Part shown: positions 1 through 9,165 of the stretch, piece by piece
Position numbering within the stretch: position 1 is the stretch's first letter
How the letters are laid out: each line of letters starts with the position of its first letter
Origin: Halorubrum sp. DM2
GTDB taxonomy: Archaea; Halobacteriota; Halobacteria; Halobacteriales; Haloferacaceae
Assembly: GCF_901686465.1 (NCBI RefSeq)
Contig: NZ_LR594487.1
Span: 2,989,773 to 3,053,772, forward strand
DNA: 64,000 nt
Reading direction: 5' to 3'
Program-made: the position numbers and the translations under genes
The notes under the pieces: generated by a model
Database searches by the model: none
Seen by the model: the letters and a program-made list of their open reading frames with translations, nothing else
What the model was told of the DNA's origin: nothing

Positions 1-385
1 CGTCGCAGTCGTCGACTGCGTCACGCGCCAGCAGGGCGGTGAGACGCGGGAGTCCGACCGGATCAAGTACGCCTCCTCGCCGGTGGACATGACCGGCATC
101 GGGATCAAGCTCTCGGAGTTCCTTCAGGCGTTCGGCGACCGGGGCATCGAGCGGAACCGCGTGATGGTCCACTCGCTGTCGACGCTGCTGATGTACTCGG
201 ACCTCCAGACCGTGTTCCGGTTCCTCCACGTGTTCACGGGACGCGTCCAGAGCGTCGACGGGCTGGGGCTGTTCAGCATCGACTCGACGGCCCACGACGA
301 TCAGGCGATGAACACGCTCAAACAGCTGTTCGACGGGATCATCACCGTCACCGAGGACGGCGAGCCGGACATCCGGCTCGCCTGA
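1..385 (+). CDS. RecA-like (DUF7504-type) haloarchaeal protein, C-terminal part
   Basis: The reading frame is open from base 2, so only the last 127 or so codons are in the window. The visible sequence (VDCVTRQQGG, then RVMVHSLSTLLMYSDLQTVFRFLHVFTGR, and FDGIITVTEDG near the end) matches the C-terminal half of the haloarchaeal RecA-superfamily proteins once called HTR-like (DUF7504). In that family the N-terminal Walker A motif lies upstream, outside this window. The cellular role of the family is not established; members are often found near signalling genes. The N-terminus is unseen. Confidence 0.7.
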   Translation, partial: VAVVDCVTRQQGGETRESDRIKYASSPVDMTGIGIKLSEFLQAFGDRGIERNRVMVHSLSTLLMYSDLQTVFRFLHVFTGRVQSVDGLGLFSIDSTAHDDQAMNTLKQLFDGIITVTEDGEPDIRLA

Positions 386-453
386 CCGGTCGGCCGCGCG
401 CGGCTCTCGCCGCGGGGGATCCGCTTAATCGGATCGCGCTCGAAGCGTCGTCT

Positions 454-882
454 ATGCTCATCACCGACGACGAGGGACTCGACCGCCTGCTCGACGCGGA
501 GACGATCGCCGTCGTCGGCTGCTCGACGACGCCCGGCAAGGCCGCCCACGACGTACCCGCGTACCTCCAAGAGCACGGCTACCGCGTGATCCCGGTGAAC
601 CCCTACGCGGACGAGATACTCGGCGAGCGAGCGTACGACGCGGTCGGCGACGTCGAGGAGACGATCGACCTCGTCGACGTGTTCCGCCCGAGCGAGGAGG
701 TGCCGGAGATACTCGACGCCGTCCGCGAGCGACACGCCTCGCGCGGCGACGCGGGCGCGGCGTGGCTCCAACTCGGGATCAGCCACGACGAGGCGGCCAC
801 GAACGCGGCGGCCGACGGGATCGACGTGGTCCAAGACCGGTGTATCAAGGTCGAACACGGTCGCCTGCGCGGCGAAAAATAA
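454..882 (+). CDS. CoA-binding domain protein (YccU-like)
   Basis: This 142-residue protein is a single Rossmann-type CoA-binding domain. It shows the family pattern TIAVVGCSTTPGKAAHDVP near residues 17-35, then VIPVNPYADEILGERAY, and a C-terminal segment WLQLGISHDEAA...DRCIKVEHGR. Family members are soluble and their ligand is inferred from homology to the CoA-binding domain of succinyl-CoA synthetase. An AT-rich box (cgcttaatcgg, about 422-431) lies about 25 bp before the ATG and fits a TATA element for a leaderless transcript. It faces the convergent cysteine synthase gene. Confidence 0.85.
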   Translation: MLITDDEGLDRLLDAETIAVVGCSTTPGKAAHDVPAYLQEHGYRVIPVNPYADEILGERAYDAVGDVEETIDLVDVFRPSEEVPEILDAVRERHASRGDAGAAWLQLGISHDEAATNAAADGIDVVQDRCIKVEHGRLRGEK

Positions 883-903
883 ACGCTGGCGGCGTCGGCG
901 CGG

Positions 904-1884
904 CTACCCTTCCCACTCCTCGAAGCTCCGGTAGACGCCCTTCGAGAGGTAGCGCTCGGAGGAGTCGCAGAAGACGGTGACGACCGTCTCGTGCGGCGCG
1001 TCGATCTCGCCGTCCCGGATGTCGCGGGCGACGCGCTTTGCGGCGAGCGAGTTCGCGGCCGCCGAGGAGGCGACGAGCTGCCCCTCCTCGGCCGCGAGCC
1101 GTCCCATCTCCTCGTGGACGTCGCGGTCGTCGATCGCTTGGATCTCGTCGACGAGGTCGGGGTCGAACAGCTCGTTCGTGTCGATGTCGTGGGTGCCGAT
1201 CCCCTCCGTCTTGTACTCCCCGTGTTCGACGTCCTCGCCGAAGAACTCGCGGTACGCGGAGCCGGCCGGCTCGACCGCGGTGACGTGGGTGTCCGCGTCT
1301 GCCTCCCGGAAGTAGCGGGCCACGCCCATCAGCGTCCCAGCGGTGCCGCAGCCGGCGACGACCGCGCCCACCTCGCCGTCGAGCGCCTCGTCGATCTCGG
1401 GGGCGGTCGTCTCGTAGTGCGCCTCGGCGTTGAGGGGGTTCGAGAACTGCTGGGGGACGACCGCGTCGTCGAGTTCCTCCGCGATCTCGTGGGCGCGCTC
1501 GATGGCGAGCTCCATCCCGTCCTTGCTCGGGGTGTTCACGACCTCCGCGCCGAGCGCGCGCATGAGCTGCTGTTTCTCCACCGAGAAGCGCTCGGGGACG
1601 ACGAAGATCGCGTTCAGGCCGAGCTGCCCCGCCGCGACCGCGATCCCGATGCCGGTGTTGCCGGCGGTCGGCTCGATCACGGTGCCGCCCTCGCCCACGT
1701 CGCCGCGCTCTAACATTCGTTCGAGCATGTACTTCCCGATGCGGTCCTTGATGCTCGCGCCGGGGTTGAACGACTCCAGCTTGGCGTACACCGGAACGGC
1801 GTCGGGCGAGTCGTGGACGCGGACGAGCGGGGTCTCGCCGATCGTCTCCACCACCGACGAGAGGGGCTCCGCGTGAGTGGTCAT
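904..1884 (-). CDS. cysK: Cysteine synthase A (O-acetylserine sulfhydrylase)
   Basis: A 326-residue PLP enzyme of fold type II that makes cysteine from an O-activated serine and sulfide. The N-terminal sequence SVVETIGETPLVRV is typical. Lys46 in NPGASIKDR is the PLP-binding lysine, TAGNTGIG follows as the substrate loop, and GCGTAG is the phosphate-binding glycine loop. The ATG at 1884 (MTTHAEPLSS) was chosen because upstream in-frame codons give an arginine-rich tail that no family member has. The length is normal. It is convergent with the CoA-binding protein gene and divergent from thrS. Confidence 0.93.
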   Translation of the reverse strand: MTTHAEPLSSVVETIGETPLVRVHDSPDAVPVYAKLESFNPGASIKDRIGKYMLERMLERGDVGEGGTVIEPTAGNTGIGIAVAAGQLGLNAIFVVPERFSVEKQQLMRALGAEVVNTPSKDGMELAIERAHEIAEELDDAVVPQQFSNPLNAEAHYETTAPEIDEALDGEVGAVVAGCGTAGTLMGVARYFREADADTHVTAVEPAGSAYREFFGEDVEHGEYKTEGIGTHDIDTNELFDPDLVDEIQAIDDRDVHEEMGRLAAEEGQLVASSAAANSLAAKRVARDIRDGEIDAPHETVVTVFCDSSERYLSKGVYRSFEEWEG

Positions 1885-2100
1885 GGTCCGGCAAAGGTTG
1901 CCGCGGGATTTGTGTGTTGCCATCGCTTCGTCCGGATCCGCGGCTCCGGGGCGGCGGCGTGACTTGCCGGGAGTCGGTCCCGGAGCGCGCCGCGGCCGAC
2001 CCCGAAACGGGACACGACGGCGCGCCGGCGGTCGCCCGCGCGTGGGAACCCGCGCCGCGGATCGAACACACTTATGACGGTCGTCCGGCTCCGACACTGT

Positions 2101-4050
2101 ATGAGCGAGACCGATGCGGAGGCCGAGGTGACGGTCGTCCTGCCGGACGGATCAGAGCTGACCGTTCCGGCGGGCTCGACAGTCGAGGACGTCGCCTTCG
2201 AGATCGGCCCCGGGCTCGGTCGCGACACCGTCGCGGGGAAGATCGACGGCGAACTCGTCGAAAAGCACGCCGCGGTCCACGACGGCGCGCGGATCGAGAT
2301 CGTCACCGACCAGTCCGACGAGTACCTCACGGTGTTGCGCCACTCCGCGGCCCACGTGTTCGCGCAGGCGCTCCAGCGGCTCCACCCGGAGGCGACGCTG
2401 ACGATCGGCCCGCCGACCGACGACGGGTTCTACTACGACGTGACCGACGTCGACATCGACGAGGACGATCTGGCCGCCATCGAAGACGAGATGGAGTCGA
2501 TTATCGCGGCCGACTACGACATCGAGCGCGAGGTCCGGTCGCGCGAGGAGGCGACGGAGATCTACGCCGACAACGAGTACAAACGCCAGATCTTAGACGA
2601 GGAGGCCGACGGCGAGGAGGTCACCTTCTACGTCCAAGACGACTGGGAGGACCTCTGTCAGGGCCCGCACGTCGAGTCGACCGGCGAGGTCGGCGCGGCG
2701 ACCCTCTTGGAGGTGTCGGCCGCGTACTGGCGCGGCGACGAGGAGAACGACTCGCTGACGCGGGTGTACGGCACCGCGTTCGCGAGCGAGTCGGACCTCG
2801 AAGAGTACCTCGAACTGCGCGAGCAGGCCCAAGAGCGCGACCACCGGAAGATCGGACAGGAGATGAACCTCTTCTCGATCCCCACGGTGACCGGCCCCGG
2901 CCTCCCGCTGTACCACCCGCCGGGCAAGACGGTGCTCCGGGAGCTGTCGAATTTCGCGAACGAGCTCAACCGCGACCACGGCTACGAGGAGGTCGAGACG
3001 CCCCACGTGTTCCGGACGGAGCTGTGGAAGCAGTCGGGCCACTACGAGAACTACAAGGACGACATGTTCCTCCTCGACGTCAACGACGAGGAGTACGGCC
3101 TGAAGCCGATGAACTGCCCGGGCCACGCGACCATCTTCGACCAGCAGTCGTGGTCGTACCGCGACCTCCCGCAGCGCTACTTCGAGAACGGGAAGGTGTA
3201 CCGGAAAGAACAGCGCGGCGAGCTGTCGGGGCTCTCGCGCGTCTGGTCGTTCACTATCGACGACGGCCACCTGTTCGTCCGCCCGGACCAGATCCGACAG
3301 GAGATCGAGTCGGTGATCGAGATGATCTTCGAGGTCGTGGAGACGCTCGATTTAGAGGTCGAGGTCGCGCTCGCCACGCGACCCGACAAGTCGGTCGGAA
3401 GCGACGAGATCTGGGAGTCGGCGGAAGAGCAGCTTCGTGACGTGCTCGACTCGGGCGGCTACGACTACGACGTCGAGCCGGGCGACGGCGCGTTCTACGG
3501 CCCGAAGATCGACTTCGGCTTCGAGGACGCGCTCGGCCGCGTCTGGGACGGCCCGACGGTCCAGCTCGATTTCAACATGCCCGAGCGGTTCGATCTCACC
3601 TACACGGGCGAGGACAACGAGGACCACGAGCCGGTGATGATCCACCGGGCGTTGTACGGCAGCTACGAGCGCTTCTTCATGGTCCTCATCGAGCACTTCG
3701 ACGGGAACTTCCCGCTGTGGCTCGCGCCCGAGCAGGTCCGGATCCTCCCCGTCTCCGACGAGACGCTCGGCTACGCGCACCGCGTGAAAAACGCCTTAGA
3801 AGACGAGCGATTCCGCGTCGAGGTCGAGGACCGCGACTGGACGGTCGGCCGCAAGATCCGCGCGGGCCACGACGACCGGCTTCCGTACATGGTCATCGTC
3901 GGCGACGACGAGCAGGAGGCCGGCACCGTCTCGGTCCGCGACCGCTTCGAGAACCAGCGCGGCGACGTCGACCTCGACGCGTTCGTCGACCACCTCGTGG
4001 ACGAGCGCGACGCGAAGCGGACGGAGCCGGACTTCGTCGACGCCGAGTGA
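2101..4050 (+). CDS. thrS: Threonyl-tRNA synthetase, bacterial-type architecture
   Basis: This 649-residue class II synthetase charges tRNA-Thr. The order is an N-terminal TGS domain (1-65), a second-additional editing domain with HSAAH at residues 81-85 and CQGPH near 186-190, the class II core with CPGHA (zinc cysteine), motif 2 ([11 protein letters not shown]) and motif 3 ([11 protein letters not shown]), and a C-terminal anticodon-binding domain. The full TGS plus HxxxH editing layout is the bacterial form, which haloarchaea use instead of the archaeal editing domain. The ATG at 2101 starts the acidic sequence MSETDAEAE; an in-frame ATG at 2074 overlaps the likely TATA region (acttatga). 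Confidence 0.95.
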   Translation: MSETDAEAEVTVVLPDGSELTVPAGSTVEDVAFEIGPGLGRDTVAGKIDGELVEKHAAVHDGARIEIVTDQSDEYLTVLRHSAAHVFAQALQRLHPEATLTIGPPTDDGFYYDVTDVDIDEDDLAAIEDEMESIIAADYDIEREVRSREEATEIYADNEYKRQILDEEADGEEVTFYVQDDWEDLCQGPHVESTGEVGAATLLEVSAAYWRGDEENDSLTRVYGTAFASESDLEEYLELREQAQERDHRKIGQEMNLFSIPTVTGPGLPLYHPPGKTVLRELSNFANELNRDHGYEEVETPHVFRTELWKQSGHYENYKDDMFLLDVNDEEYGLKPMNCPGHATIFDQQSWSYRDLPQRYFENGKVYRKEQRGELSGLSRVWSFTIDDGHLFVRPDQIRQEIESVIEMIFEVVETLDLEVEVALATRPDKSVGSDEIWESAEEQLRDVLDSGGYDYDVEPGDGAFYGPKIDFGFEDALGRVWDGPTVQLDFNMPERFDLTYTGEDNEDHEPVMIHRALYGSYERFFMVLIEHFDGNFPLWLAPEQVRILPVSDETLGYAHRVKNALEDERFRVEVEDRDWTVGRKIRAGHDDRLPYMVIVGDDEQEAGTVSVRDRFENQRGDVDLDAFVDHLVDERDAKRTEPDFVDAE

Positions 4051-4089
4051 GTCGCTCTCGGTTCGGACGGCTCGGTCCTCCCCCTCGAC

Positions 4090-5610
4090 TCAGGCCGGCT
4101 TGACGCCGGTGAACTCGAAGCGCGCGCCGCCCTCCTCGGACTCGACGACCCGAACCTCCCAGCCGTGCGCGTTGGCGATCTCCTCGACGATGTTCAGACC
4201 GAATCCCGTGCCGTCGGTCGCCGTCGTGTACCCGGTCTCGAACACTTGATCCCGCTCCGATTCGGGGATCCCCTCGCCGTCGTCGGCCACGTAGAACCCG
4301 CTGCCGCCCGGCATCGACCCGACCGTGATCGTGACCGCCTCGCCGCCGTGGTCGACGCTGTTACGAAACAGGTTCTCCAACAGCTGTCGGAGCCGCGCCT
4401 CGTCGGCCAGAATCCCGAACTCGTCGGCGGCCACGCGGAGCGTCCCGTCCCTGTCGTCGGTCGTCTCCCAGGCGTCGGCGGCGAGGGCGGCGAGGTCGAC
4501 GGGTTCCGGGTCGTCGACGTCGTTCCCCTCGCGCGCCAGCGTGAGCAGATCCTCGATGAGCGTCTCCATCCGCGAGAGAGACCGCTGGACGGCATCGACG
4601 TGGTCGCTGTCGGACTCACCCGCGAGGAGGTCGATCCGGCCGCGCGCGGCCGTGAGAGGGTTCCGGAGGTCGTGGCTCACGACACTCGCGAACTCGTCGA
4701 GCCGGTCGCGCTCGCGTTCGATCCGCGTCGCGGCGCGCTGTCGCTCCAGCTCGTAGCTCACCCATCGCGTCAGCAGTTCGACGAACGTCTGCTGGGTGTC
4801 GGTGAACGGCTCGCCGCGGGGCGTCGTGGCGGCGAAACACAGCGTGCCGTACTGCTCGCCGTCGACTTCGACTCGCCCGCCGATGTACGTCTCCAGCCCG
4901 AACGTCTCGTAGGCGGGGTCGTCGGCCCACCCCTCCTCGGACGCGTTGACGACGGTCAACAGGTGATCGCGCTCGATCGTTCGCTTACAGTACGCCTCGT
5001 CGAGCGGGCAGGCCTCGCCGGGCTGCAACAGCGGGTGGTCGGCGTGGGACACCTCGACGTGTTGCGTCCCGTCCTCGATCCGCGTGAGGAACCCGTTCGG
5101 AACGTCGAGGTACTCGCAGCCGAGCGTCAGTATCGCCTCGACCTTCTCCTCGAAGGAGCGGTCGTGGTCCGACGACACCGCGTAGAGCCGCTGGATCGCG
5201 TGGAGGCTCTCCCGCTGTCGTCGCTCCAGTTCGCGCTGCTCGGTGACGTCGCGCAGGTACACGGAGAGACCGCTCTCGGAGGGGAACACGCGCGCCTCGA
5301 ACCAGGTGTCTAACGGCTCGTAGTACGAGTCGAACGAGACGGGCTCTTGGGTCTCCATGGCGCGGTGGTACTCCTCGTAGAACGCCGTCTCGGTGGACCC
5401 GGGAATCGATTCCCACAGGTTACGGCCCTCGACCGACTCCCCCGGGCCGACCGCATCGTCGCTCATCGCGGACCGGAGGATCCGACGCCCCTGCTCGTTC
5501 GCGTAGGCGACCGCCCAGTCCGCGTCGAGAGCGAAGAACCCGTCCGCCATCCGATCGAGAACGGCTTGGAGATCCTGATCTGACGCCGATCCGCGCGGGT
5601 GGCCGGACAT
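4090..5610 (-). CDS. PAS-GAF sensor histidine kinase
   Basis: A 506-residue cytoplasmic sensor kinase with no membrane segment. A PAS domain fills roughly residues 10-125 (RMADGFFALDADWAVAYAN), a GAF domain roughly 140-290, then a HisKA domain with the phospho-acceptor His near 312 in VVSHDLRNPLTAARG, and a HATPase domain with the N box (NLFRNSVDHGG), G1 (ADDGEGIP) and G2 (GTGFGLNIV). It would autophosphorylate and pass phosphate to an unlinked receiver. No response-regulator gene is adjacent. Its upstream region holds two copies of a 14-bp direct repeat (5626-5658). Confidence 0.92.
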   Translation of the reverse strand: MSGHPRGSASDQDLQAVLDRMADGFFALDADWAVAYANEQGRRILRSAMSDDAVGPGESVEGRNLWESIPGSTETAFYEEYHRAMETQEPVSFDSYYEPLDTWFEARVFPSESGLSVYLRDVTEQRELERRQRESLHAIQRLYAVSSDHDRSFEEKVEAILTLGCEYLDVPNGFLTRIEDGTQHVEVSHADHPLLQPGEACPLDEAYCKRTIERDHLLTVVNASEEGWADDPAYETFGLETYIGGRVEVDGEQYGTLCFAATTPRGEPFTDTQQTFVELLTRWVSYELERQRAATRIERERDRLDEFASVVSHDLRNPLTAARGRIDLLAGESDSDHVDAVQRSLSRMETLIEDLLTLAREGNDVDDPEPVDLAALAADAWETTDDRDGTLRVAADEFGILADEARLRQLLENLFRNSVDHGGEAVTITVGSMPGGSGFYVADDGEGIPESERDQVFETGYTTATDGTGFGLNIVEEIANAHGWEVRVVESEEGGARFEFTGVKPA

Positions 5611-5625
5611 GCGTGCTACTACGCG

Positions 5626-5658
5626 TCGGGACGGTTTAGGCGCATCGGGACGGTTTAG
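5626..5658. repeat. Direct repeat in the sensor-kinase/aminotransferase divergent promoter
   Basis: The 14-bp sequence tcgggacggtttag occurs at 5626-5639 and again at 5645-5658, 19 bp apart, just upstream of the sensor-kinase start (5610, minus) and within the shared region leading to the aminotransferase (5793, plus). The spacing is close to two helical turns. It may be an operator or duplicated promoter element; the sequence alone does not decide. Confidence 0.5.
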
Positions 5659-5792
5659 TTGGCGCGGATCGACTCACGGCCCCGGTGACGGCGGGGACGC
5701 GCCGCGAGGCCGCCGTGCGCCGGTCAGTCTGGCGGCCGCGACGACGCGGGCGGTTCGTCGGGTTTTTGCCGACGCTCGCCGGAACTGGACGC

Positions 5793-6965
5793 ATGTCAAA
5801 CCGGCACGCCGCGCTCGACGCGGACGAGCGACCGCCCGAGGTCGGGGAGCTGACCCCGCCGGACCGCACGCTGATGGGTCCCGGTCCGAGCGACGTCCAC
5901 CCGCGCGTCCTCAAGGCGATGAGCACCCCGCTCGTCGGCCACCTCGACCCCGCGTTCGTCGAGATCATGGACGAGGTCCAAGAGCTGTTGCGGTACACGT
6001 TCCGAACGGACAACAAGTGGACCATCCCCGTCTCCGGCACCGGGTCGGCGTCGATGGAGGCCGCGATCGGCAACCTCGTCGAACCGGGCGACACGATGTT
6101 AGTCCCGACGAACGGCTACTTCGGCGGGCGAATGAAGTCGATGGCCGAGCGCGCGGGCGGCGAGGTCGTCGAGGTCGAGGCCCCGTGGGGCGAGCCCCTC
6201 GACCCCGTCGACGTCGAGCGCGCGTTCGACGAACACCAGCCGGACGTGTTCGGGTTCGTCCACGCGGAGACCTCCACGGGCGTCCGCCAGCCGAACGTCC
6301 CCCAGCTGACCGACATCGCGCACGACCACGACGCGTTCGTGATCGCCGACTGCGTCACGTCGCTGGGCGGCGTCGAGCTGCGCGTCGACGACTGGGACGT
6401 CGACGTCGCCTACTCCGGCCCGCAGAAGTGCCTCTCGTGTCCGCCCGGCGCGAGTCCGCTGACGCTCAACGACCGCGCGATGGACAAGATCCTCGACCGC
6501 GAGGAGCGGTCTCGGTCGTGGTACCTCGACCTCTCGCTGCTTGAGGGGTACTGGGGGGACGACCGCTCGTACCACCACACCGCGCCGATCACGAACGTCT
6601 ACGCGCTGCGCGAGGCGCTCCGCCTCGTCGCCGAGGAGGGGATCGAAGACCGATGGGACCGCCACCGCGAGGTCGCCGGCGATCTGAAGGCCGGACTTCA
6701 GGACCTCGGCCTCGAAATGAACGCCGACGACGAGTACTGGCTCCCGAGCCTGAACGCCGTCCGCGTCCCCGACGGCGTCGACGACGGGGCCGTCATCGAG
6801 TACCTGCTCGACGAGTACGACTTGGAGATCGCGTCCGGCCTCGGCGATCTGGAGGGCGAGATCTGGCGGATCGGCTGTATGGGTCACTCCGCCCGCCCGA
6901 AGAACGTCGAGTACGTCCTCGCCGCCTTGGAGGACGCGCTGGCGCGACAGGGGTACGAGGCGTAG
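5793..6965 (+). CDS. Pyridoxal-phosphate aminotransferase, alanine-glyoxylate/serine-pyruvate type
   Basis: A 390-residue class V aminotransferase. Family features seen are MGPGPSDVHPRVL at the N-terminus, SGTGSASMEAA (phosphate cup), DCVTSLGG (PLP-pyridine Asp), and SGPQKCLSCPPG with the PLP lysine near residue 212. The C-terminal RIGCMGHSA contains the substrate-carboxylate arginine region. It would move an amino group between alanine or serine and glyoxylate or pyruvate; the exact substrate cannot be read. The ATG at 5793 (MSNRHAALDADERPP) is favoured, since the in-frame extension upstream is arginine-rich and non-halophilic. Confidence 0.9.
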   Translation: MSNRHAALDADERPPEVGELTPPDRTLMGPGPSDVHPRVLKAMSTPLVGHLDPAFVEIMDEVQELLRYTFRTDNKWTIPVSGTGSASMEAAIGNLVEPGDTMLVPTNGYFGGRMKSMAERAGGEVVEVEAPWGEPLDPVDVERAFDEHQPDVFGFVHAETSTGVRQPNVPQLTDIAHDHDAFVIADCVTSLGGVELRVDDWDVDVAYSGPQKCLSCPPGASPLTLNDRAMDKILDREERSRSWYLDLSLLEGYWGDDRSYHHTAPITNVYALREALRLVAEEGIEDRWDRHREVAGDLKAGLQDLGLEMNADDEYWLPSLNAVRVPDGVDDGAVIEYLLDEYDLEIASGLGDLEGEIWRIGCMGHSARPKNVEYVLAALEDALARQGYEA

Positions 6966-6989
6966 TCGCGGCCGGTCCTCGCACCGGAT

Positions 6990-7157
6990 TCAGTCTCTCA
7001 CCGCGGGACCTTTTCGGTTCCGTCCGACGAGGTACGAGCCGTACAGCAGGACCGCGATCCCGACGAGGAACCCGCCGCTCACCTCGCCGAAGAGTTCGAG
7101 TATCGCGAGTCCGATAATCGATGTCTGTATCCCGAGGAGTCCGTCTCTGGAGGGCAT
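6990..7157 (-). CDS. Small membrane protein, two helices
   Basis: A 55-residue protein (MPSRDGLLGIQTSIIGLA...) with two hydrophobic stretches separated by FGEVSGG and a basic C-terminus (GRNRKGPAVRD), so probably an inner hairpin membrane protein. It lies just downstream of the MFS transporter on the same strand. An upstream in-frame GTG at 7202 would overlap the transporter stop by 7 bp, but the ATG at 7157 gives the more usual N-terminus. No family was recognised. Confidence 0.6.
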   Translation of the reverse strand: MPSRDGLLGIQTSIIGLAILELFGEVSGGFLVGIAVLLYGSYLVGRNRKGPAVRD

Positions 7158-7195
7158 GTGGCGGCCGTGTGCGCCGCGAGGCGTAAATCGGTCGG

Positions 7196-8479
7196 TCACC
7201 ACGCCGAAAGCGCCGCGCGACCGTGGTCGTGGACGAGGATCGCGAGGAACGCGAGGACGCCGGTGATCGCGAACGCGCCGCCGACGTAGAAGACGGAGCC
7301 CATGCTCACCTCGACCATCAGCCAGCCGGCGATCAGCGGTCCCGCGACGGATCCGGGCCGCCAGACCAGTTCGCGGATGCCGAAGCTGGAGGCGACGCCG
7401 CCGTCGTCGGTCCCCTCGTCCGCGAACAGCGCCATGCTGGCCGGTTCGCGGAAGGAGTCGGCGACGCCGAGCAGTCCAGAGAACGCGACGAGCGGCAGGT
7501 ACGCCGGCGGCAGATCACCGAGGATCGGAAGCGTCACCCCGGCTCCGAGCGCGGTCCCGATCGCCTCCGAGAAGGGGATCCCCATCGCGATCAGTCCGTA
7601 CGCCCCCCCGCCGGCGAAGACGAACAGCGATCGGCCGTAGGCGTCGGAGAGCCGACCGGTGAACAGCTGGCCGACCATGTTGGTCGCCTTCTCGGCGGTG
7701 ACGGTGACGCCAATGGCGATCCCGGTGATACCGAGTCCGCCCGTGGCCATCTCCGTGCTGGCGTAGATCGGGACCCACGTCCGCACCATCGTCACGGCGA
7801 AGGCGTACTGGGCGCGGAAGCTGGTCATCGTGAGGATCCGCCGGTTTACCGCGAGATCGGAGAACGGGAATCCCTCGATACGGGTGTCGTCGTCGTCGAG
7901 GAACAGCCACGTGACGACCCACGCCGCGACCATCAGCAGCGCGATGATCGTGAAGATGGGGCCGAAGCCGACCGCGTCGTATATCCCCCCGGCCGACAGC
8001 GACCCGAGGATCGAGGCCGCGAAGGAGGCGGCGTTCGCCTTACCGATCTTGTCGGCACGCGTCCCGACGTCGGCGATCTGTCCGACCAACGAGAGCGTCA
8101 TCAGCCCCGCGCCGGTGACCACGAGCCCCTGTAGCGCGCGGACGAGGATGAACGAGCCGGACGAGTCGACGAGCGGGAACAGCGCGTACACCCCGGCTCC
8201 GACCGCGAGCACGCCCAACAGGACGGTCCGCTTGTCGAACCGATCGCCGGCCCAGGCGAGGGGGACCACGGCGACGGTCTGCGCGAGCGTGAACCCCGTG
8301 GTGTACATCCCGATGATGAACCCGGCCGAGACGGTGACGCCGAGCACCGTCGTCGCCTGCGGGTCGAGCGTGTTGATGTACGTCCCGAGCAGGGTGATGA
8401 GCGTGATGAAGCCGAATCCCTCGGCGAAGCGCGTGAGATAGAGGGCCCAGAACTGCGTGCGGCGGTCGGCGTTGCTCAC
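7196..8479 (-). CDS. Major facilitator superfamily transporter
   Basis: A 427-residue polytopic protein with about 12 hydrophobic segments. After the first helix comes the loop AWAGDRFDKRTVLLG, the characteristic MFS G-x-x-x-D-R-x-x-R motif A, with a related loop in the second half (GRLSDAYGRSLFV). The substrate cannot be inferred. It starts with GTG (MSNADRRTQ). The intergenic stretch to the divergent zinc micro-protein at 8579 holds the AT-rich box ccttttgaatcg, a likely promoter. Confidence 0.87.
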   Translation of the reverse strand: MSNADRRTQFWALYLTRFAEGFGFITLITLLGTYINTLDPQATTVLGVTVSAGFIIGMYTTGFTLAQTVAVVPLAWAGDRFDKRTVLLGVLAVGAGVYALFPLVDSSGSFILVRALQGLVVTGAGLMTLSLVGQIADVGTRADKIGKANAASFAASILGSLSAGGIYDAVGFGPIFTIIALLMVAAWVVTWLFLDDDDTRIEGFPFSDLAVNRRILTMTSFRAQYAFAVTMVRTWVPIYASTEMATGGLGITGIAIGVTVTAEKATNMVGQLFTGRLSDAYGRSLFVFAGGGAYGLIAMGIPFSEAIGTALGAGVTLPILGDLPPAYLPLVAFSGLLGVADSFREPASMALFADEGTDDGGVASSFGIRELVWRPGSVAGPLIAGWLMVEVSMGSVFYVGGAFAITGVLAFLAILVHDHGRAALSAW

Positions 8480-8578
8480 ACCCGGATGCGGTCGGACGAT
8501 TCAAAAGGAGTTACGATTCGAAGGACGGCCCTCGGGGCCGCCAGAAGCTATTTCCGTCCACCCGGTCCCGTCCGAACC

Positions 8579-8692
8579 ATGGGAGACGACGCCTGCGACC
8601 GGGAGTTCTGCCCGGCGTGTGACCTCGCGGTCGCGTGTACCGACGAGGAGTGTCCCGAGTGCGGAGCGCCGATAGGGCCGCGGGCGAGGTAG
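8579..8692 (+). CDS. CPxCG zinc micro-protein
   Basis: A 37-residue protein, MGDDACDREFCPACDLAVA followed by a second knuckle CPECGA. Four cysteines in two CxxC pairs suggest one bound zinc. This is the haloarchaeal class of zinc-finger micro-proteins with CPxCG motifs. The function is unknown; related proteins have been linked to regulation or adaptation in Haloferax. The ATG is the first in-frame start inside a normal leader; upstream codons are in a promoter region. Confidence 0.7.
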   Translation: MGDDACDREFCPACDLAVACTDEECPECGAPIGPRAR

Positions 8693-8746
8693 CGGGACCG
8701 CTGACGGTCCGACCCCAGCGCACTCGTCGAGGAGGGAATCACCGGA

Positions 8747-8995
8747 TCACTCCGTGAGCGGGAGGACGATTCCGAACACGAACGGGGCGAGGAGCATCAC
8801 GAGGACGCCGAGCAGCTCGGCGTCGACGAGCAGCGTCTGTTCCCACTCCGGGACCGGTGCGCCCGTCGAGCGGAGGTAGAGGTCGCCGACCAGTCCGAAC
8901 GCGAAAAGCACCGCGCCGACCCCGAACGTCCGTTTCGTCGCGCGCGAGTAGTCGATGTCACCGTAGCGTCCCACCATATCGGACGGCTTGGTCAT
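8747..8995 (-). CDS. Two-helix membrane protein
   Basis: An 82-residue protein: a hydrophilic N-terminus (MTKPSDMVGRYGDIDYSRATKR), a first helix (FGVGAVLFAFGLVGDLYL), a short outside loop (RSTGAPVPEWEQ) and a second helix (LLGVLVMLLAPFVFGIVLPL). A GTG three codons upstream (9004) is an alternative start. It resembles uncharacterised membrane proteins common in haloarchaeal genomes; no function can be given. Confidence 0.7.
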   Translation of the reverse strand: MTKPSDMVGRYGDIDYSRATKRTFGVGAVLFAFGLVGDLYLRSTGAPVPEWEQTLLVDAELLGVLVMLLAPFVFGIVLPLTE

Positions 8996-9165
8996 CCCGG
9001 ACACAAATACCTCTCGGAGTCGCGAGTCACGCGGCCGAGCCGGCGGTCTCGGTCAGGGGGTTGTCGTCGAGACGCCAGTCCGCCCGCTTGCCCGTCCCGC
9101 CGGTGAGTCGCACCCGTCCTGCCGGAACCCCTGCGTTTTCAGGCGCGAGCCGCCAGCGTCCGAAC

